NCBI GenBank assembly: GCA_963969495.1
Contig: OZ018321.1
Location: forward strand, 189,005,485 to 189,069,484
Reading direction: 5' to 3'
DNA: 64,000 nt
From: Ceratothoa steindachneri
Lineage: Eukaryota; Arthropoda; Malacostraca; Isopoda; Cymothoidae
In this document: positions 33,246 through 45,458 of the stretch, in pieces
How positions within the stretch are numbered: the stretch's first letter is position 1
Layout: each line of letters starts with the position of its first letter
Position numbers and translations under genes: made by a program
Notes under the pieces: model-generated
What the model was told of the DNA's origin: nothing
The model's database searches: none
What the model saw: the letters and a program-made list of their open reading frames with translations, nothing else

Positions 33246-33950
33246 TCTGGCGTAGCCTAGTATAGATTTGCATATATAGCCTAGCATAGTGTAGCATAGC
33301 TTAGTATAGTATACCTGAGTGCATCACAGTGTCTCCTAGCCTAGCTTATCAAAGTATACCCTAACCTGCCTAGCAGAGTATAACCTAGTCTAGCTTAGCG
33401 CAGCCTACAATTGTATATTAACATTTAGTTTAGTATAGCCTATCTTAGTATAACCTAGCTTAGCCTAGTTCACTGGAGCCTAGCCTAGTATATTCTATAC
33501 TACCTAGCCTAATTAGCATATTCTAGCCTAGAATAGTATAGTATATCATAGCCTGCCTTACCCTACCCTACCCTAGTTAGTATAGGATATCATAGTATTG
33601 CCTAGCCTAGAATAGACTATTTAGATCTTAGCCTAGGGTTGCATATCATGCATAACATAGCCTACCCTACCCTAGCAAAGCCTCGCTAATCCTAGCCTGA
33701 TATATCGAAGACTAGCCTAGTGTAGCATAGCTTAGTATATCATAGCCTAACCTACCATACCATAGCCTAGTAAAGCCTGTCATGCCCTGCCTAGCCTAGT
33801 TTAGCCTTTCATGCTCTGCCTAGCCTAGTATAGCTTATTCTAGCCTAGCCTAGAATAACCTAGCCTGGCATTAACTATCCTAGACATGTATAGCCTATAC
33901 TATACTATTATACTCTAGTGAAGCATAGCTTATTATTGTCTATCCTAAGA
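33246..33950. repeat. CCTAG/CATAG-rich degenerate minisatellite
   Basis: About 700 bp built from 5- to 10-bp words such as TAGCCTAGC, TAGTATAGC and TAGCATAG with no fixed period. The array resumes at 36000-36165 on the other side of the inserted mariner. Confidence 0.9.
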
Positions 33951-33962
33951 TATGAGGGTCGG

Positions 33963-34706
33963 TCAATAAGTTTTGCAATTCGGATATAAGGAAACATGAT
34001 ATGAGGAAAAGTGTTTTATTATTTTTTCAATATAACTACCCTCGACTTCAATGAACTTGCGCCACTTGTCCCTGAGGCTTCGAATTCCCTACAACCAGAA
34101 ATCTCCCGACTGCTGTTCAATCCACTCCTGGACGGCGAGCTGGACATTTTCATCATCCCCAAACCGGCGTCCACGCAGTGCAGCCTTGAGCTGGCGGAAT
34201 AAAAAGTAGTCGCTAGGGGCCAGATCTGGACTGTAGGGGGGAAGGTTGACCTCCTCGAATCCGCACTCGCGCAGGGCAGTTTGTGCAACTCTGGCCTTGT
34301 TGAGTTTGACGACGTTGAACTCGATCATGGGGCGTGAGGTTTCTAGGCCCCCAACGGGCAGAGACCTTGGTCATGGCCAAATTGTCGTGGATGATGTTGA
34401 TAACAATTCCATGTGATATTCCAAGTTCTCGCTCGATTTCTTCGACATCCACCCATCGATTTTTGAGGATCATCCTCTTCACACGGGCCATATTGTCCTC
34501 GTTGGTCACGTCTGACGGGCGTCCTGGACGGGGGTCAGCTTCAAGGAACTCACGACCATGGCGGAACTCCCTATACCAGCGAGCAATGGTTGAATAGGAA
34601 GGGGCGGTGTCGGTGTACACTGCAGCCATGCGTTCATGGATCTCTTTTGCATTCTTGCCTTCCTTGGTCAAAATATGATCACTGCGCGGTGCTCAACTTT
34701 CTCCAT
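33963..34706 (-). pseudogene. Mariner transposase, internally deleted
   Basis: It starts MEKVEHRAVI at 34706. A one-base loss near 34676 shifts frame into TKEGKNAKEIHERM, then YSTIARWYREFRHGR and DPRPGRPSDV (paired helix-turn-helix with the GRPS linker), and ELGISHGIVINII. At about 34340 the central part is missing. It resumes KARVAQTALRECGFEEVNLP, PYSPDLAPSDYFLFRQLK (34240-34190, third catalytic Asp of the DD34D triad) and ends inside the terminal repeat with YPNCKTY at 33965. The first two catalytic aspartates are deleted, so no transposition activity is expected. Confidence 0.85.
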
Positions 34707-34754
34707 TGTTGACAAATTTGTGACTGACGATCTGCGGTCAGCTACTGCATCTTA

Positions 34755-35900
34755 AATAGACGAGGCAGGAGCGTGCGTGCACAGGGCATAGACGGCAAGA
34801 CAGCAGGTTGGATAGAGAGCTGGCTAAGTAACAGACGGCAACGAGTAGTGGTGAATGGACGGGCCTCTGAATGGGTGCCCGTATCTAGCGGTGTCCCTCA
34901 AGGTTCCGTCCTGGGACCACTACTGTTTATTATCTATGTCAACGACATGGAGGGAGACATGGTTGCCAACATCTCCAAATTTGCCGACGACACCAAGCTT
35001 GGTATCAATGTGGCAAAGGAGGGGAACACTGCGCGCCTCCAAGAGGACCTTCAAAAGATTGGGGAGTGGTCGGACACGTGGCAAATGCCTTTTAACGTGG
35101 GGAAATGCAAAGTAATCGATATTGGCCACCGAAACCCCAAATCTCAGTACATCCTTGAGGGCACTGCTCTTGAATCGAGTGACACTGAGAAGGACTTGGG
35201 TGTTACTATCACTAGCGACCTCAAGTTCTCGAAACAGTGCATCGAGGCAGAGAAGAAAGCCCAAAGGATTGCAGGCTACATAAAGCGCCAGTTTGGATAC
35301 CGTAACAAGGAGATAGTACTTTGTCTGTACAACTCCCTCGTTCGGCCGCACCTGGAGTATGCCGTACAATTTTGGAGTCCTTCGTTTCGAAAGGACATCG
35401 CAAGGTTGGAACGCGTAAAAGCTAGGGCAACCAAACTGATTCCCTCTATCCGACATAAAAGTTATGAGGATAGACTAAGGGAATTAGATCTGTTTTCGCT
35501 GGAAACCCGTAGACTGCGTGGTCAGCTCATCGAAGTTTTCAAAATACTTCGAGGGTTCGACAATGTTGACTACCGGGATATTTTCACACTGAGTGAGAAC
35601 CAGAACGCGCAATCACGGCTTCAAACTTGAACTGAAGCGTTACAACCGCAATATGTGTGGAAATCTTTTCACCTACAGTATCTGCGGTAAGTGGAACGCA
35701 CTTCCAGTGGAAGTTGTCAACAGTGAATCTGTTGACCAGTTCAAGTCAAGACTAGACAAAGTCTTGAAAAGTGGCCGTTTAGGGACGCAAAACAATTGAG
35801 CAGCCATGTGCCCGCTCGATTGCTAGTCCAAAGGTACCCTCCTTGAATGGACCGTGAGGTCTCCTAGGGTACCTTCTTTCCTTGTTGTTACTCCTTGTTG
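34755..35900 (+). pseudogene. CR1-like non-LTR retrotransposon RT, 5' truncated
   Basis: 285 open codons (to 35630) read QGIDGKTAGWIESWLSNRRQ, VSSGVPQGSVLGPLLFIIYV, ISKFADDTKLG (the FADD box), WQMPFNVGKCKV, TEKDLGVTITSDLKFSKQC, LVRPHLEYAVQFWSP and RVKARATKLI. A +1 shift near 35605 continues NHGFKLELKRYN...WNALPVEVVNSESVDQFKSR to 35797. This is the palm-to-C-terminus of a CR1/L2-type element, and no ATG opens the frame because the 5' part is missing. The 3' UTR ends near 35900-35960, with TTGTT repeats near 35880-35905. Confidence 0.85.
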
Positions 35901-35999
35901 TTGTCATAACTTATCCTAACTCCCCCACAAACAGCCATTCCCCTTTCTCTGTTTTGCCCTACCGATTTGCAAAACTTATTGACCGGGGCGCCCCTCGTA

Positions 36000-36165
36000 T
36001 GTACTATCCTATCATAGCATATTATAGCATATATTAGCATAGTATATTTTATCCTCGTACATTATATCTTAGCCTAGCCTATAATATCCTAGCATAGCCT
36101 ATTCTAGGCTTGCCTAGCAGAATATAGCATATTATAGCCTACTCTAGTCTAGTAGAGTATCGGCT
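36000..36165. repeat. CCTAG/CATAG minisatellite, right portion
   Basis: The same words as at 33246-33950 (ATAGCATATTATAGC, TAGCCTAGCC). Removing the mariner and its extra TA joins the two parts. Confidence 0.85.
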
Positions 36166-36520
36166 GAAAAGTTATGATGTTATTGCCAAAACAAAAATAA
36201 TTCCCGGGATAACTTTGATAGGACTTTGGCAATTATATTATTTTTTTTAAGAGAGTATAAAACAACATAATGGTTTTGAATTTCGTAAGAATCGGTGAAT
36301 AATTATGATGTTATTGCCAAAACAATGTAATTCCCAGGCTAACCTTGCGAAAGAGAATGTTAAAAAACATAAGGGTTTCAAATTTCGTTAGAATCGGCCG
36401 AATAGTTACAATGTTATTTGAAAAACAAAACAAAAAGTAAAACGAGGACCGACCGACCGACATAGTGAGATGTAGACTCGCTCGCGACCTAACTTGCACG
36501 CGACTAAAAATACGGTGTCA
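36166..36520 (+). repeat. ~125-bp repeat family with GACC-repeat end
   Basis: Two units matching 32860-33245, followed by GACCGACCGACCGACATAGT, an AGATGTAGACTCG segment and CACGCGACTAAAAA near 36500. The same ending occurs at 40165-40206. Confidence 0.8.
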
Positions 36521-39059
36521 ATGAAAATTTACCACAGAGGCCAACTAAAACAATTTGAAGCGACTACCAATGAACCAATTTTTATCTTACTTCATATACC
36601 TGTTGGTTTCCAGTCAAGTCGCATTTTGTAAATTCTAAAAAAAAACCCAGATCGAATCACAGTCTCTAAAAGATATTCTTGGACCCCACTCCTACGTTCC
36701 AGCAAAAGTTTTACAGGTCGCCCCCGGTTTGGAATCTCTTAATTAGATAGATGAGCTTAGCCACTTTGTGATTTACAAAAAGTGAAAATGATGACAGACC
36801 AATTGTTGGGTTTCGAAGCTGGGAGAGAACGTTTGCTGACCGATCTCGATTGTGTCTAAGGAAAAGAAGATACCGATGGTATGGTCCAAGCTTCAACAGG
36901 GAAGAATTTAAGAACCACAAACCAATCAATTTTTTATCAACCGTAAAAGAGTCAGAAAATAACGTTTCGCTATTTTCAGGGCTTTGGCCTAGCAACGGAG
37001 AGGAATCGGAATTATTGGAAAATTTTTAAATGACCTTCGCCTTGTTAACGATATCGTATTATTTTGGTCAGATCTGGAAAACCCGCTACCATTGATGGCA
37101 GAATTATCACTTCTAGTCTCACAAGAGGACGAGAAATGAACTTTGCAAAGACAAATTTTCAAATTTTATTTGCTAAAGTGTTTTTGTTTTTGTTTTCATT
37201 TTTCCATACATATGTGTTGAGTCCTACATTTCAATGTGGGTTTCCAATCACTGATTGACACAACCTATGAAAATCCGTTCATTCTTCGGATCAATAAAAA
37301 TAAACAAAAACATTCGAGTCCCATTAATTTGCTACATCTCCAAAGTCTTCCACAAATTCCATTTCTTTTAAATAGAACGTATTTACTTTCTCTTCAGTTC
37401 TTTCACCTCTCACTCTATATATTGATGATACCAAACAGCGCCACATTTCATATTTTCCTTTTGATATGACCTCTTCCACCCCAATTGATACCATATCCAC
37501 AACACCCATTCACTAATCCGGTCCGATCTAGTTTCCCTTATGCCTCATTTAACATTCCACCCTGCTTCCCATATAAAACCCTGCATCTACTCTTCCATTG
37601 GTTGCTCGTCTTTATTCCCCATAGTTGTTTTAGTCATACTCTCACTCCCAATACGAGGAACGAGTGCTTCGTTATTCTTGCCTGAAATCTCAAATAAATA
37701 TTTTACAAAAACAAGGAGATAGAGACAGAAGAACGGCCTTTATATGTCTATATTTATGTATCTGTTACTCCAAATAAATGGCAGAATTTCAGGAGATATA
37801 CTATAGCCTCGTTGAAAGAATGGGGGAAGAATGTTGTAAATTCAATGTAAAAAGTGATCGAACGCGCAATTATGTCGGCGAAATTCTCGATTAAAATCTC
37901 TACTTGTGGCTTTTTACAGTCCTGACTCAACAAAAGTTTGGTTATTTGTTATTTTGAAATGGAGGGAGATGTAAGGATTCCTGGAAAATAGATATTAATA
38001 GTTATTTTATATTTGTGGAGAAGAAGCGGTGATTTTCCCCTTGCCCACCCCACGTGGGTTGAGAAAAATGTCTGTTTTTTTACCTATTTTTAGTACATAA
38101 ATTATCAAACTTAGCGTCATCTGGCACTTCTCTGATCGCTAAATAAGCATCACAATTATAACTATTTAAATTTTATTAATATTTCCTTTCTTATCCTTTT
38201 CACTCTTTTTACATTACTCATTTTTCCTTTTATTTTCATTCTGGCTTAGCAAAAAAGGTCTTCAGTGAGAGTTAGGGTGTCAGATTCGGGAAAGTCGTGA
38301 GTCCGCTCATTCTCAAGACATCCTAGTAGTCTTCCATTATATTTGCCATACATTTTGTCTCTACAACCCCCTTTTCAAAAGCTCTGGCGTAGATACTCGT
38401 AACTTCGTTTGTTTTTGTATTTTTTCAAATAAAAAGCTCTTTTGTTGAACTCGAAATTCAGCAATGTAATTTCGGTCGAATAAACAATTGCCAAACAATT
38501 GTGTGGACGAGTATGGTTAACACACATGTAAACTCTCATTCAATGGTCCACAGCTGAGGAATAATATTTCTTATATTCCTGAAAAGTAATTCTGAGATTT
38601 TAATTAATTGATTTGGAAAAACTGTTTGGCGAACAGATTGTTTCAATGTTTTATTGATTCTCATGTTTCGTTTTATTTTCAGTAAAACGTAGATAAAAGC
38701 ACTAAAGAAAAGTATAAACATTTTCTTAGATATTTAAAAGCAAGATTACATCTGGGAATGTATTATATAAGGATACAATTTGGCATGAAAGGAATAAAAA
38801 TAGAAAAAGAAGCACTATTTTAGGACTAGGTAACCTTTTCTACCCAACTTATTTCGAAGAACAGAAAATCAAATATTGAATAATAGACAGAGATTCTAAA
38901 TTGGGGGGGGGGAAATTGCCAAGATCACATTATGTGACAAGTATGGGGGTAAAAAAGTAACATGGTTTGATGATTTGCCTTCTAAATTATTCAAGAGAGT
39001 AGAGTTATGGGGAAAAAAAATTAATAGGACTAACCAATTTTTGCATTTTGTTTTAGTAT
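36521..39059. other. No recognised gene
   Basis: Mostly AT-rich with short ORFs only. The T/C-rich 37230-37720 stretch has Phe/Ser/Pro-rich frames typical of pyrimidine-biased noncoding DNA. Confidence 0.5.
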
Positions 39060-40400
39060 GCCTAAAAAGTTATAGTCCAAGCCCATTTTATTAATAAATA
39101 CAGTCAATTGATGCGCGCAGTCAATATTCACAATGATGTCGCTTGTTCTTCGGGATTGCTTCAATTCATTATGGCATGCTGGAGACCCAATTTGAAATGA
39201 TCTCTTGACTCATATGGCTCCTTGATGCCATCTGCTTATCAACCACCAATTTAATTAGTGTCCTAAAGTTTTCTATTGGGTTTAAATCTGGCGAATTTCG
39301 TGCCATGGTCCCAAGGGTTTGATGTTATTTTCAACCAAGAACTTTATTATTGCTTTTGTTCTGTGGCAAGGTGCGCCATCATGCTGAAATAATCATTGTC
39401 ACTCCAAATTACTCCTGAATTGATGGGGAAAGGTGCCGATGAAACATGTTTCGGTATCATTTGGAGTTGGTAGCAGTATTCTTGAGTAAAAGTGTTAGTG
39501 CTCTATGTCCCTTAGATGAGAAGCAGCCCTAGAGATGGAAATTGTCCGAATCCTTCACAGTGGGCACAACACCGGATCGCGAGAGCGCTTCCCTTTTCCC
39601 CTTTTAACGATGGATCTTCCAAAAGCTCCATACAAGTGAAAAGGAACTTCATCATAGAATATCACTTTGCCCCAGTCTTCAACAGTCCCTTCTTTTTATT
39701 CCCTACGAAAGAAAAGGCTATCCGTAAGGTTAGTCTTAGTCAGGCGAGGCCTATTCAAAGCCCTTCTCGACTTGAGACCTGTGTCGAATAGTCCCTGCCT
39801 CATTGTGCGTTCTGAAGCGTTCACACCTGCTTCTTTACTGTCATGAGAAAACTTGGCTCTGGAGGCAGCTCGATCTGTGAGCTGAGATCTTACTATGAGG
39901 TGATCGTGGCGTTCATTTGAAGCTCCTTAAGGTCCAAACAAGGTCCGATGACCAAATTCGCCTGCTCTCAATTATTATGATTTATGACCCTACGACCTTT
40001 AAAACTTTCAATAATTCCCGGGCTAACCTTAGGAGGACCTTGGCAATTATATCATTGGAAAGAAAATGTAAAACAACATAAGGGTTACAAATTCCGTTAG
40101 AATCAGCCCAATAGTTACAATGTTATTACCAAAATAATAAAAAGCAAAATGGGGACCGACCGACCGACTGATATAGTGAGATATAGAGTCGCACGCGACT
40201 AAAAACTTCTTCACAGAAGTGTAACCACTCTTTATAAAGTCATTAATGAGCCTAGAGATGGTTTTCCTTGGTACAATACCTTTAGCAACTATCTTCTTGC
40301 CTTTTAGGCCACTTTGGTGCAGAGCAATAATGGTTGCGCGCCTTTCTTTGGAAAAAACGATCTCTGTAATTGAAAAAGATTCAAACATTTAATTTACAAA
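39060..40400 (-). pseudogene. Tc1-like transposase, interrupted by a ~125-bp-family repeat
   Basis: On minus, 40388-40204 reads MFESFSITEIVFSKERRATI, IALHQSGLKGKKIVAKGIVP and KTISRLINDF, a Tc1-type helix-turn-helix. Repeat sequence (40203-39995) follows. Transposase-like sequence then resumes (39900-39180) with CERFRTHNEAGTIRHRSQ, MFHRHLSPSIQE and ARNSPDLNPIENFRTLIKLV, the latter near 39300-39245 with the conserved SPDLNPIEN catalytic region. Many stops occur. The repeat sits exactly between the DNA-binding and catalytic halves. Confidence 0.65.
39995..40203 (+). repeat. ~125-bp-family repeat inside Tc1 pseudogene
   Basis: It shares CTAACCTTAGGAGGACCTTG, GGCAATTATATCATT, CAACATAAGGGTT, GACCGACCGACCGAC and the end GTCGCACGCGACTAAAAA with 36166-36520. 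GTCGC-AC-GCGAC at the end is a perfect short hairpin. Confidence 0.75.
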
Positions 40401-41929
40401 CAAATATTAAGAAATAGATTATAAAAGCACAACATCATTTATAAAACCAATATTTATCATCATTTTACCCTTTGATCGAATAGCAAAGCTCCAGGGGCTG
40501 AAACTCACCCTCTAGGGTAACAGGATCAGAGATCGATTTTGGATTCAGCGAAGGAAATGCAGTTTGTTCTTATTATTTTTGAAATGTTGAATTTTAAAAA
40601 ATAATTTAAATATTTAAATAATTATTCCTATCACTTATATTTCAATAATGAATGGAAACAAAAAATATATATTAATCTCAGAACCTTTGGCCATGACTGT
40701 AAGTTGAGCTATGTCCAGTGTCTTGTGGAGGCGGTCACAGACTCTCCGGTCGAAACTGTTAAATATGACGATTTAGGGAAGTACATTGTGGGGAAGGACA
40801 GACTTGTAATAGTTCTATTATCATCAATGGAATTATTTCTATTTTTAATTTAAAGCAAATGATACACCTTCAATGGAAAAACTATGCTAGCTTAAAAATA
40901 GACAATCAAATCAATCTAATTCTCTTTTGTTTCGAGTGCAAAGTCTGTAGACAAGCAAAAATATACCTCCAACTGCTTCTACATGACCTGGCTGTCTAAG
41001 AATTTTAAAGCCACGGTTGGCCTTTATAAGCAACCTTAAAGCTTAGAAATAGAAATATTAAACGAAAAATATTATCAGAAAACGAGAAAGAGAGCCAATT
41101 AGATGGTTTCTGTTCATCTCACTCATTATTTACTCGGCGTTATAGGCCTCAGCTATAAAGGCTTGAATGCCTATTTTTTTACATTCCAAAAAATTAAAGG
41201 CCAAGAAAGCGACAGATACCCTTTCACCAGGGACCTGTACTTTCATTATATTTTCACTTCACTTTTCTATTTTATTTCCCCATTATTTCTCTTCTACTAA
41301 AGACGCCTACTACTATTTCCCTCACTTTATATATTCAATCTAGGTGTGAAAATTTAGATTTAGATGTTTAGATCAGTACGAGTTTTTCTTTTCTCAAACG
41401 CTGATCAACGAGTGTAGCGATCAAATCAGCTAGACTCGAGTGGCCTCTTAGGTCAGATTATAACCTTGTTTGGTGCCCTAATTTTAAGGGTGATCGGCAA
41501 CTTTTGACCGATTAGTGAACTTATTAGTTTTCAGACCTACGACATGTTTTAAGCCACCGTGACGGCAACGTATATAGGATGTCGGACCTAGCATAGCTTA
41601 TAACCTTTAACTTACAGATACATACAGTTGGTGCCACTCCCACGTTTAACACCTATTCTTAAGAAATTATTGTAAGGTTCTTTCTGGCAACGATGTAAAA
41701 AGATGGCGGTTCTGTTCTTATATTCAATCATTTCCACCAATCAATATTTAGGAGGAGTTTGTATGAATATATTTTGCTTTATGCGACACTTTAGGAGGCC
41801 CAATTTCATTATTTCATTAAATGCAACAAACAACGAGGGCATGAATTTTCAGGAGGGGGTAAGGTGTGACAAGTGGTGAATTTAGGGCAAGTCGCCTGTG
41901 TAATTCGCGGTTGGTTACAGCCTCACCTG
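40401..41929. other. No recognised gene
   Basis: AT-rich with no motif recognised in its short ORFs. Confidence 0.5.
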
Positions 41930-42255
41930 GTTGATTACAGGGATATCTTTAAGCATAACTATGCCCAAGCCCAGACGCCTAAGACCGAGCAAGAGGGGTT
42001 CAGGGCAAACATGAACTTCTAGTCGAAGGAATTTTGGCAGCCGCAGTCGTCCGACCCCGATACACTCGACTACAGCGTTTGCTCGCATGTCGAGGGCAAG
42101 GACTACTAGGTCCGCCACACCAACGTTGAATCGCTGAAGTCCTCCGTCAACCACTTGCGGGCCAGTATGAGGAAGGACTTCGTCATCAACGTGTGCGCGG
42201 CTTTCAGGTCTCGGCTGGAGCGCGTGCTCACCGCCGAGGACAGCCACATGGATTA
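41930..42255 (+). pseudogene. Tc1/mariner-type transposase C-terminal fragment
   Basis: One plus frame (with stops near 42020 and 42108) reads EFWQPQSSDPDTLDYSVCSH, VEGKDY, VRHTNVESLKSSVNHLRASM, RKDFVINVCAAFRSRLERVL and AEDSHMD, then stop at 42254. It matches the P-SPDLNPLDYSVW-HVE ... F-I-VC--FR-RLE--I--EGG-I end of a mariner-like family. The catalytic Asp region is changed to SDPDTLDY. The minus ORF at 41915-42373 is its shadow. The element terminus may be near 42370. Confidence 0.65.
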
Positions 42256-42774
42256 ATATTACAATAAAACACATATTTATATTTTGAACAATAAAAACGT
42301 ATCTAACTGCAACCAAATTTTCATTGTGTCCTTTTTTAAGGGCCTCATAACGAGTGTAACAGGAATTTTGCAAACCCGGTATATATGGATATTGGAAACC
42401 GAGTAACGGTTAAAATGAATATGAGAACAATAGCATTTCTAGTTTGAGCATTTATTTTTGGTAATCAGATAAAACTTCTATTGCTTTTGTATTTGAGAAA
42501 TTGATTAGCAGAATATTAACAACGTATTATAAAAATAAATTTAGCGACCTTTTCGTAAGCAACAATTTTTAAAACTTTAGCGATCATTTCAGGGTCTTTA
42601 TTGTTATCTTGAATATATAGATTGTCAAAGGATAATGAATTGTTACTGTTTTTTTTTTTAATATCCATTCCATCCACCTTTTTCTCTATTTCATTTCTTT
42701 ACATTTTTGTCGCTGATGAAACATAGGTTATTTGGACACCGAGATCCAATATTTAGAAACAATAATTAAAGAGA
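42256..42774. other. No recognised gene
   Basis: AT-rich flank of the preceding transposase fragment. Confidence 0.5.
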
Positions 42775-43690
42775 GTTTGAAGCCAGCGGGCTCGAGAAAC
42801 CCGGGTAGCCTATCGATGATAAGCTTTGACTGATCAAGGTCCCACCTTTTGGATCATGCTCGCGCAACTAGAGGGTGTCACGAGTCCGAGCTTGCCATCC
42901 TTAACTAGGTTCCCTGCCAAATTGGCATAAGACAGATCCGTCCCCAGAACACTCCCGCAAGGAGAGGATCGGTTAGGGATTTTTCGTCTTTTTTTTCTGT
43001 CGAGAGGAAGATGCCCCGAGGAGGGACATTTTCAGATTCAGCCATCTCCTTCTCCGATATGTGGAATAACTTGGCCCTATAAGGGGCCCCATTAAAGCGA
43101 GGAGGCCCCGCCTCTCCATCTGAACCCTCGAGGGCTCGTGTTCCTGTTGGTAGTCCTTGCTTGGCAGTAGGCTCAGTCTCAAGGGTGGTTTACACTAAAC
43201 TAGTACTCACTCCAGGGGAAGAAGACCCTGCCTACTGAGGCAAAGGCATCATAAGCTACACGTTCAACGCTATGAAAGAGGAATCAGCAGAACCCGTGAC
43301 CCAATATGTCATTGTGGCCGGCGAGCTGACCTCCATAGGAAAAGCAAGGGGGTTGAGTATGTCAGCCCCTAGGAGCGTCACCAGGCAACTGTCGTGTAGG
43401 GGAAGGACGTAGCCTGGTGGATATCGCCGTCCATTATCTCTCTAAGGTTGTTCGCCCATTCGAGACTCTTCCACGTCCCACCGGAAGGCTCGATCTTAGC
43501 CTGCTCCATGCCTTATTGGTGTGCCTCTGCAAATGAGAACGGGTGGTGCAGCCGCTGGTCTAAGAGTGGAGTCGTCATAGGGCGACTCGCAGGGACGGGG
43601 TAAGGAGAAAACCACCTCATCCCCTTTACCAATGGTGAGTGGGGACTCCCTCTACCAATCCTAGGCATCTTATCAGGGTTTTCTTCCTCC
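42775..43690 (-). pseudogene. Jockey ORF1 fragment
   Basis: GTTTGAAGCCAGCGGGCTCG at 42775 matches 29218 of the large Jockey. Farther on, both have the CCCTCTCCTTCTCCGAKATG-like Ser/Gly-rich N-terminal region. Several blocks of the minus ORF at 43182-42973 correspond to the ORF1 N-terminus. It is diverged, with stops, in the same orientation as the large copy. Confidence 0.55.
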
Positions 43691-43766
43691 ACCTTAATTC
43701 TAAGGCTGAGCGAGATTTTACTGTTCGTTACGTAGCCAGAAATTTTGAAAATTGATCGATAAACTA

Positions 43767-43881
43767 CAGGGTGTCTACAAAGTCTGGGTACATAGAAATT
43801 TTAATATTCTAATATTTAATATTTTAATATTCTAAAGGTATGTATTTATCCCCTTTGTACCCAGACTTTGTGGACACCCTG
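43767..43881. mobile_element. 115-bp palindromic MITE with TA duplication
   Basis: Left CAGGGTGTCTACAAAGTCTG and right (inverted) CAGGGTGTCCACAAAGTCTG form terminal inverted repeats of about 26 bp with one mismatch, continuing GGTACA. TA occurs on both sides (43765-43766 and 43882-43883). The centre is an AT-rich stretch with TTTAATATTCTAATAT-like repeats. There is no ORF. TA duplication and CAGGGTGTC ends suggest mobilisation by a Tc1/mariner-type transposase. Confidence 0.9.
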
Positions 43882-43889
43882 TAGAATAA

Positions 43890-45458
43890 CAAAACTCGTG
43901 ACTGGCGTCCAGCCTCTCCCGTCTTGGGTTTTTTAACTTTTCAGGGCTACGAACCGTGGCGCATAAAAGTGTGGTGTCCACATACAAACCAAAAGTAGTC
44001 CAGTGGATCGATCGTTACCCAAGTGACGTAGCTAGCAGATGAGCAATTTTACCATTAGAAAATCTCACTTCTCAATACTGCCTAAGCCTAGATTATGAAA
44101 TCTTGAAAATAAAATAATGAACATTTTGTGAATTTAATAACATCTATTCATTTCGAATAAAATTGCAGCCAGATAGTTTATGCTTAAAGCCAGTATTATT
44201 GTCATTTGTCTTTTTTTTCACTTGTTTTACCCTGCTGTCAAAGAAATCTTTGTTTATGCACATATACAAAGATTATGTTACTGCTGGTCAAGCCTGTTTG
44301 GAGCAATGAATCGCCAATATTTTTATCAAGCCAAATTTGGGAATTGTTTTTAGGCCACCAAATTTATCCAACGCCATAAACATAAAACGAAAGATATTAT
44401 TAAAGAAAAATATAGCATGGTATTAAATTTAAACTCTAATTGGGAATAAAAATAGTTTGGCTGATCTCAACGTTTTGTAATATTTATTGCTATAAATGAC
44501 CTAAATCGACACTTGTTTGCCTGGTGACGCTAGACCTTTTTTTATACAATATTTAAATTAAATACGAGTATGAAGTTAAAATCGTTTTAGTAAAGTGTTT
44601 TTATTAACTGTCAATCTTTTCGTGTCTCTATACAAAATTTAAACAAATTAAATATACGATAACTAAACAAGAAGCTAAATGGTTTAAAAAGATTAGTTTG
44701 GGGACTGATACTAGTTTATATTAGGTGTATTCTTTAGATCGCTTGTATAAATTTAACCGTGTCGAACTAACTATTATACGAGTATAATTGGGAAAGATAA
44801 GGCAAAATTCTTAATACTGATATACAGTTTGGTATGTGTTAGCGAGGGCAATTCCATTAATTTATTACTAGGTAGCGCCAATGAAACACCTGAGAAGGGA
44901 ACTGGCAACTCATGAGAAGAGACCGCTGCCAAACGTACGATAATCAGTCGATGATTCTGCCTCGCCCGCCCACACAAGGTTTCTCCTTTCTCGCATTTTA
45001 TATTCACTTCCACCTTGGACAACTAGCCACTAAAGCTTTCACAAGGTTCGCTAATCAGTGACCTGAGGTTTTTTCCCTAATTCCCTCTTCTTCGTTCCAT
45101 TCCTTCCAATTTCATACATTTTCTTATTTAGATTTCTTCCATTCGTCACAGCCACTCTCGCTGAACCTACATAAAATCCAGTGATCGAGCTCTGGTTAGT
45201 ACATCTCACTCTTAATTAATTCTTTTCAAACAGTTGTAAAGATCGCCATTTTGCACACATATCTGAACTCTTAGATAATGATGCTATAAGGATAAATTTA
45301 ATTACATGACACTTTGGAAACAAACGAGATGGTATTTGAAAGTAGAAACTAGGACGGAGGACTCTGGCTGACTTTGAGGATTTGATAGCTTGAGGCGATC
45401 CATTTTATCTTGAGTCGGTCCTTCAGCGTTTTCCTTGACTTCCGTAGATTTCTTCGTA
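43890..45458. other. No recognised gene
   Basis: AT-rich with one 82-codon minus ORF (44774-45022) lacking known motifs. Confidence 0.5.

Larger units (their letters stand above)
33953..35997 (-). mobile_element. Mariner element with TA duplication, carrying an inserted CR1-like RT
   Basis: Left end TGAGGGTCGGTCAATAAG and right end (read inward) CGAGGGGCGCCCCGGTCAAT share GGTCAATAAGTTTTGCAA followed by ATCGG or TTCGG. Both are bordered by TA (33951-33952 and 35998-35999). The transposase lies on minus near the left end. The right third holds a plus-strand CR1-like RT that must have entered the mariner 5' part. The whole sits in the CCTAG minisatellite, which continues on both sides. Confidence 0.85.

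Noticed and set aside
41915..42373. 152-codon minus ORF
   Set aside because: Shadow of the mariner-like transposase fragment on plus, which carries the recognisable residues.
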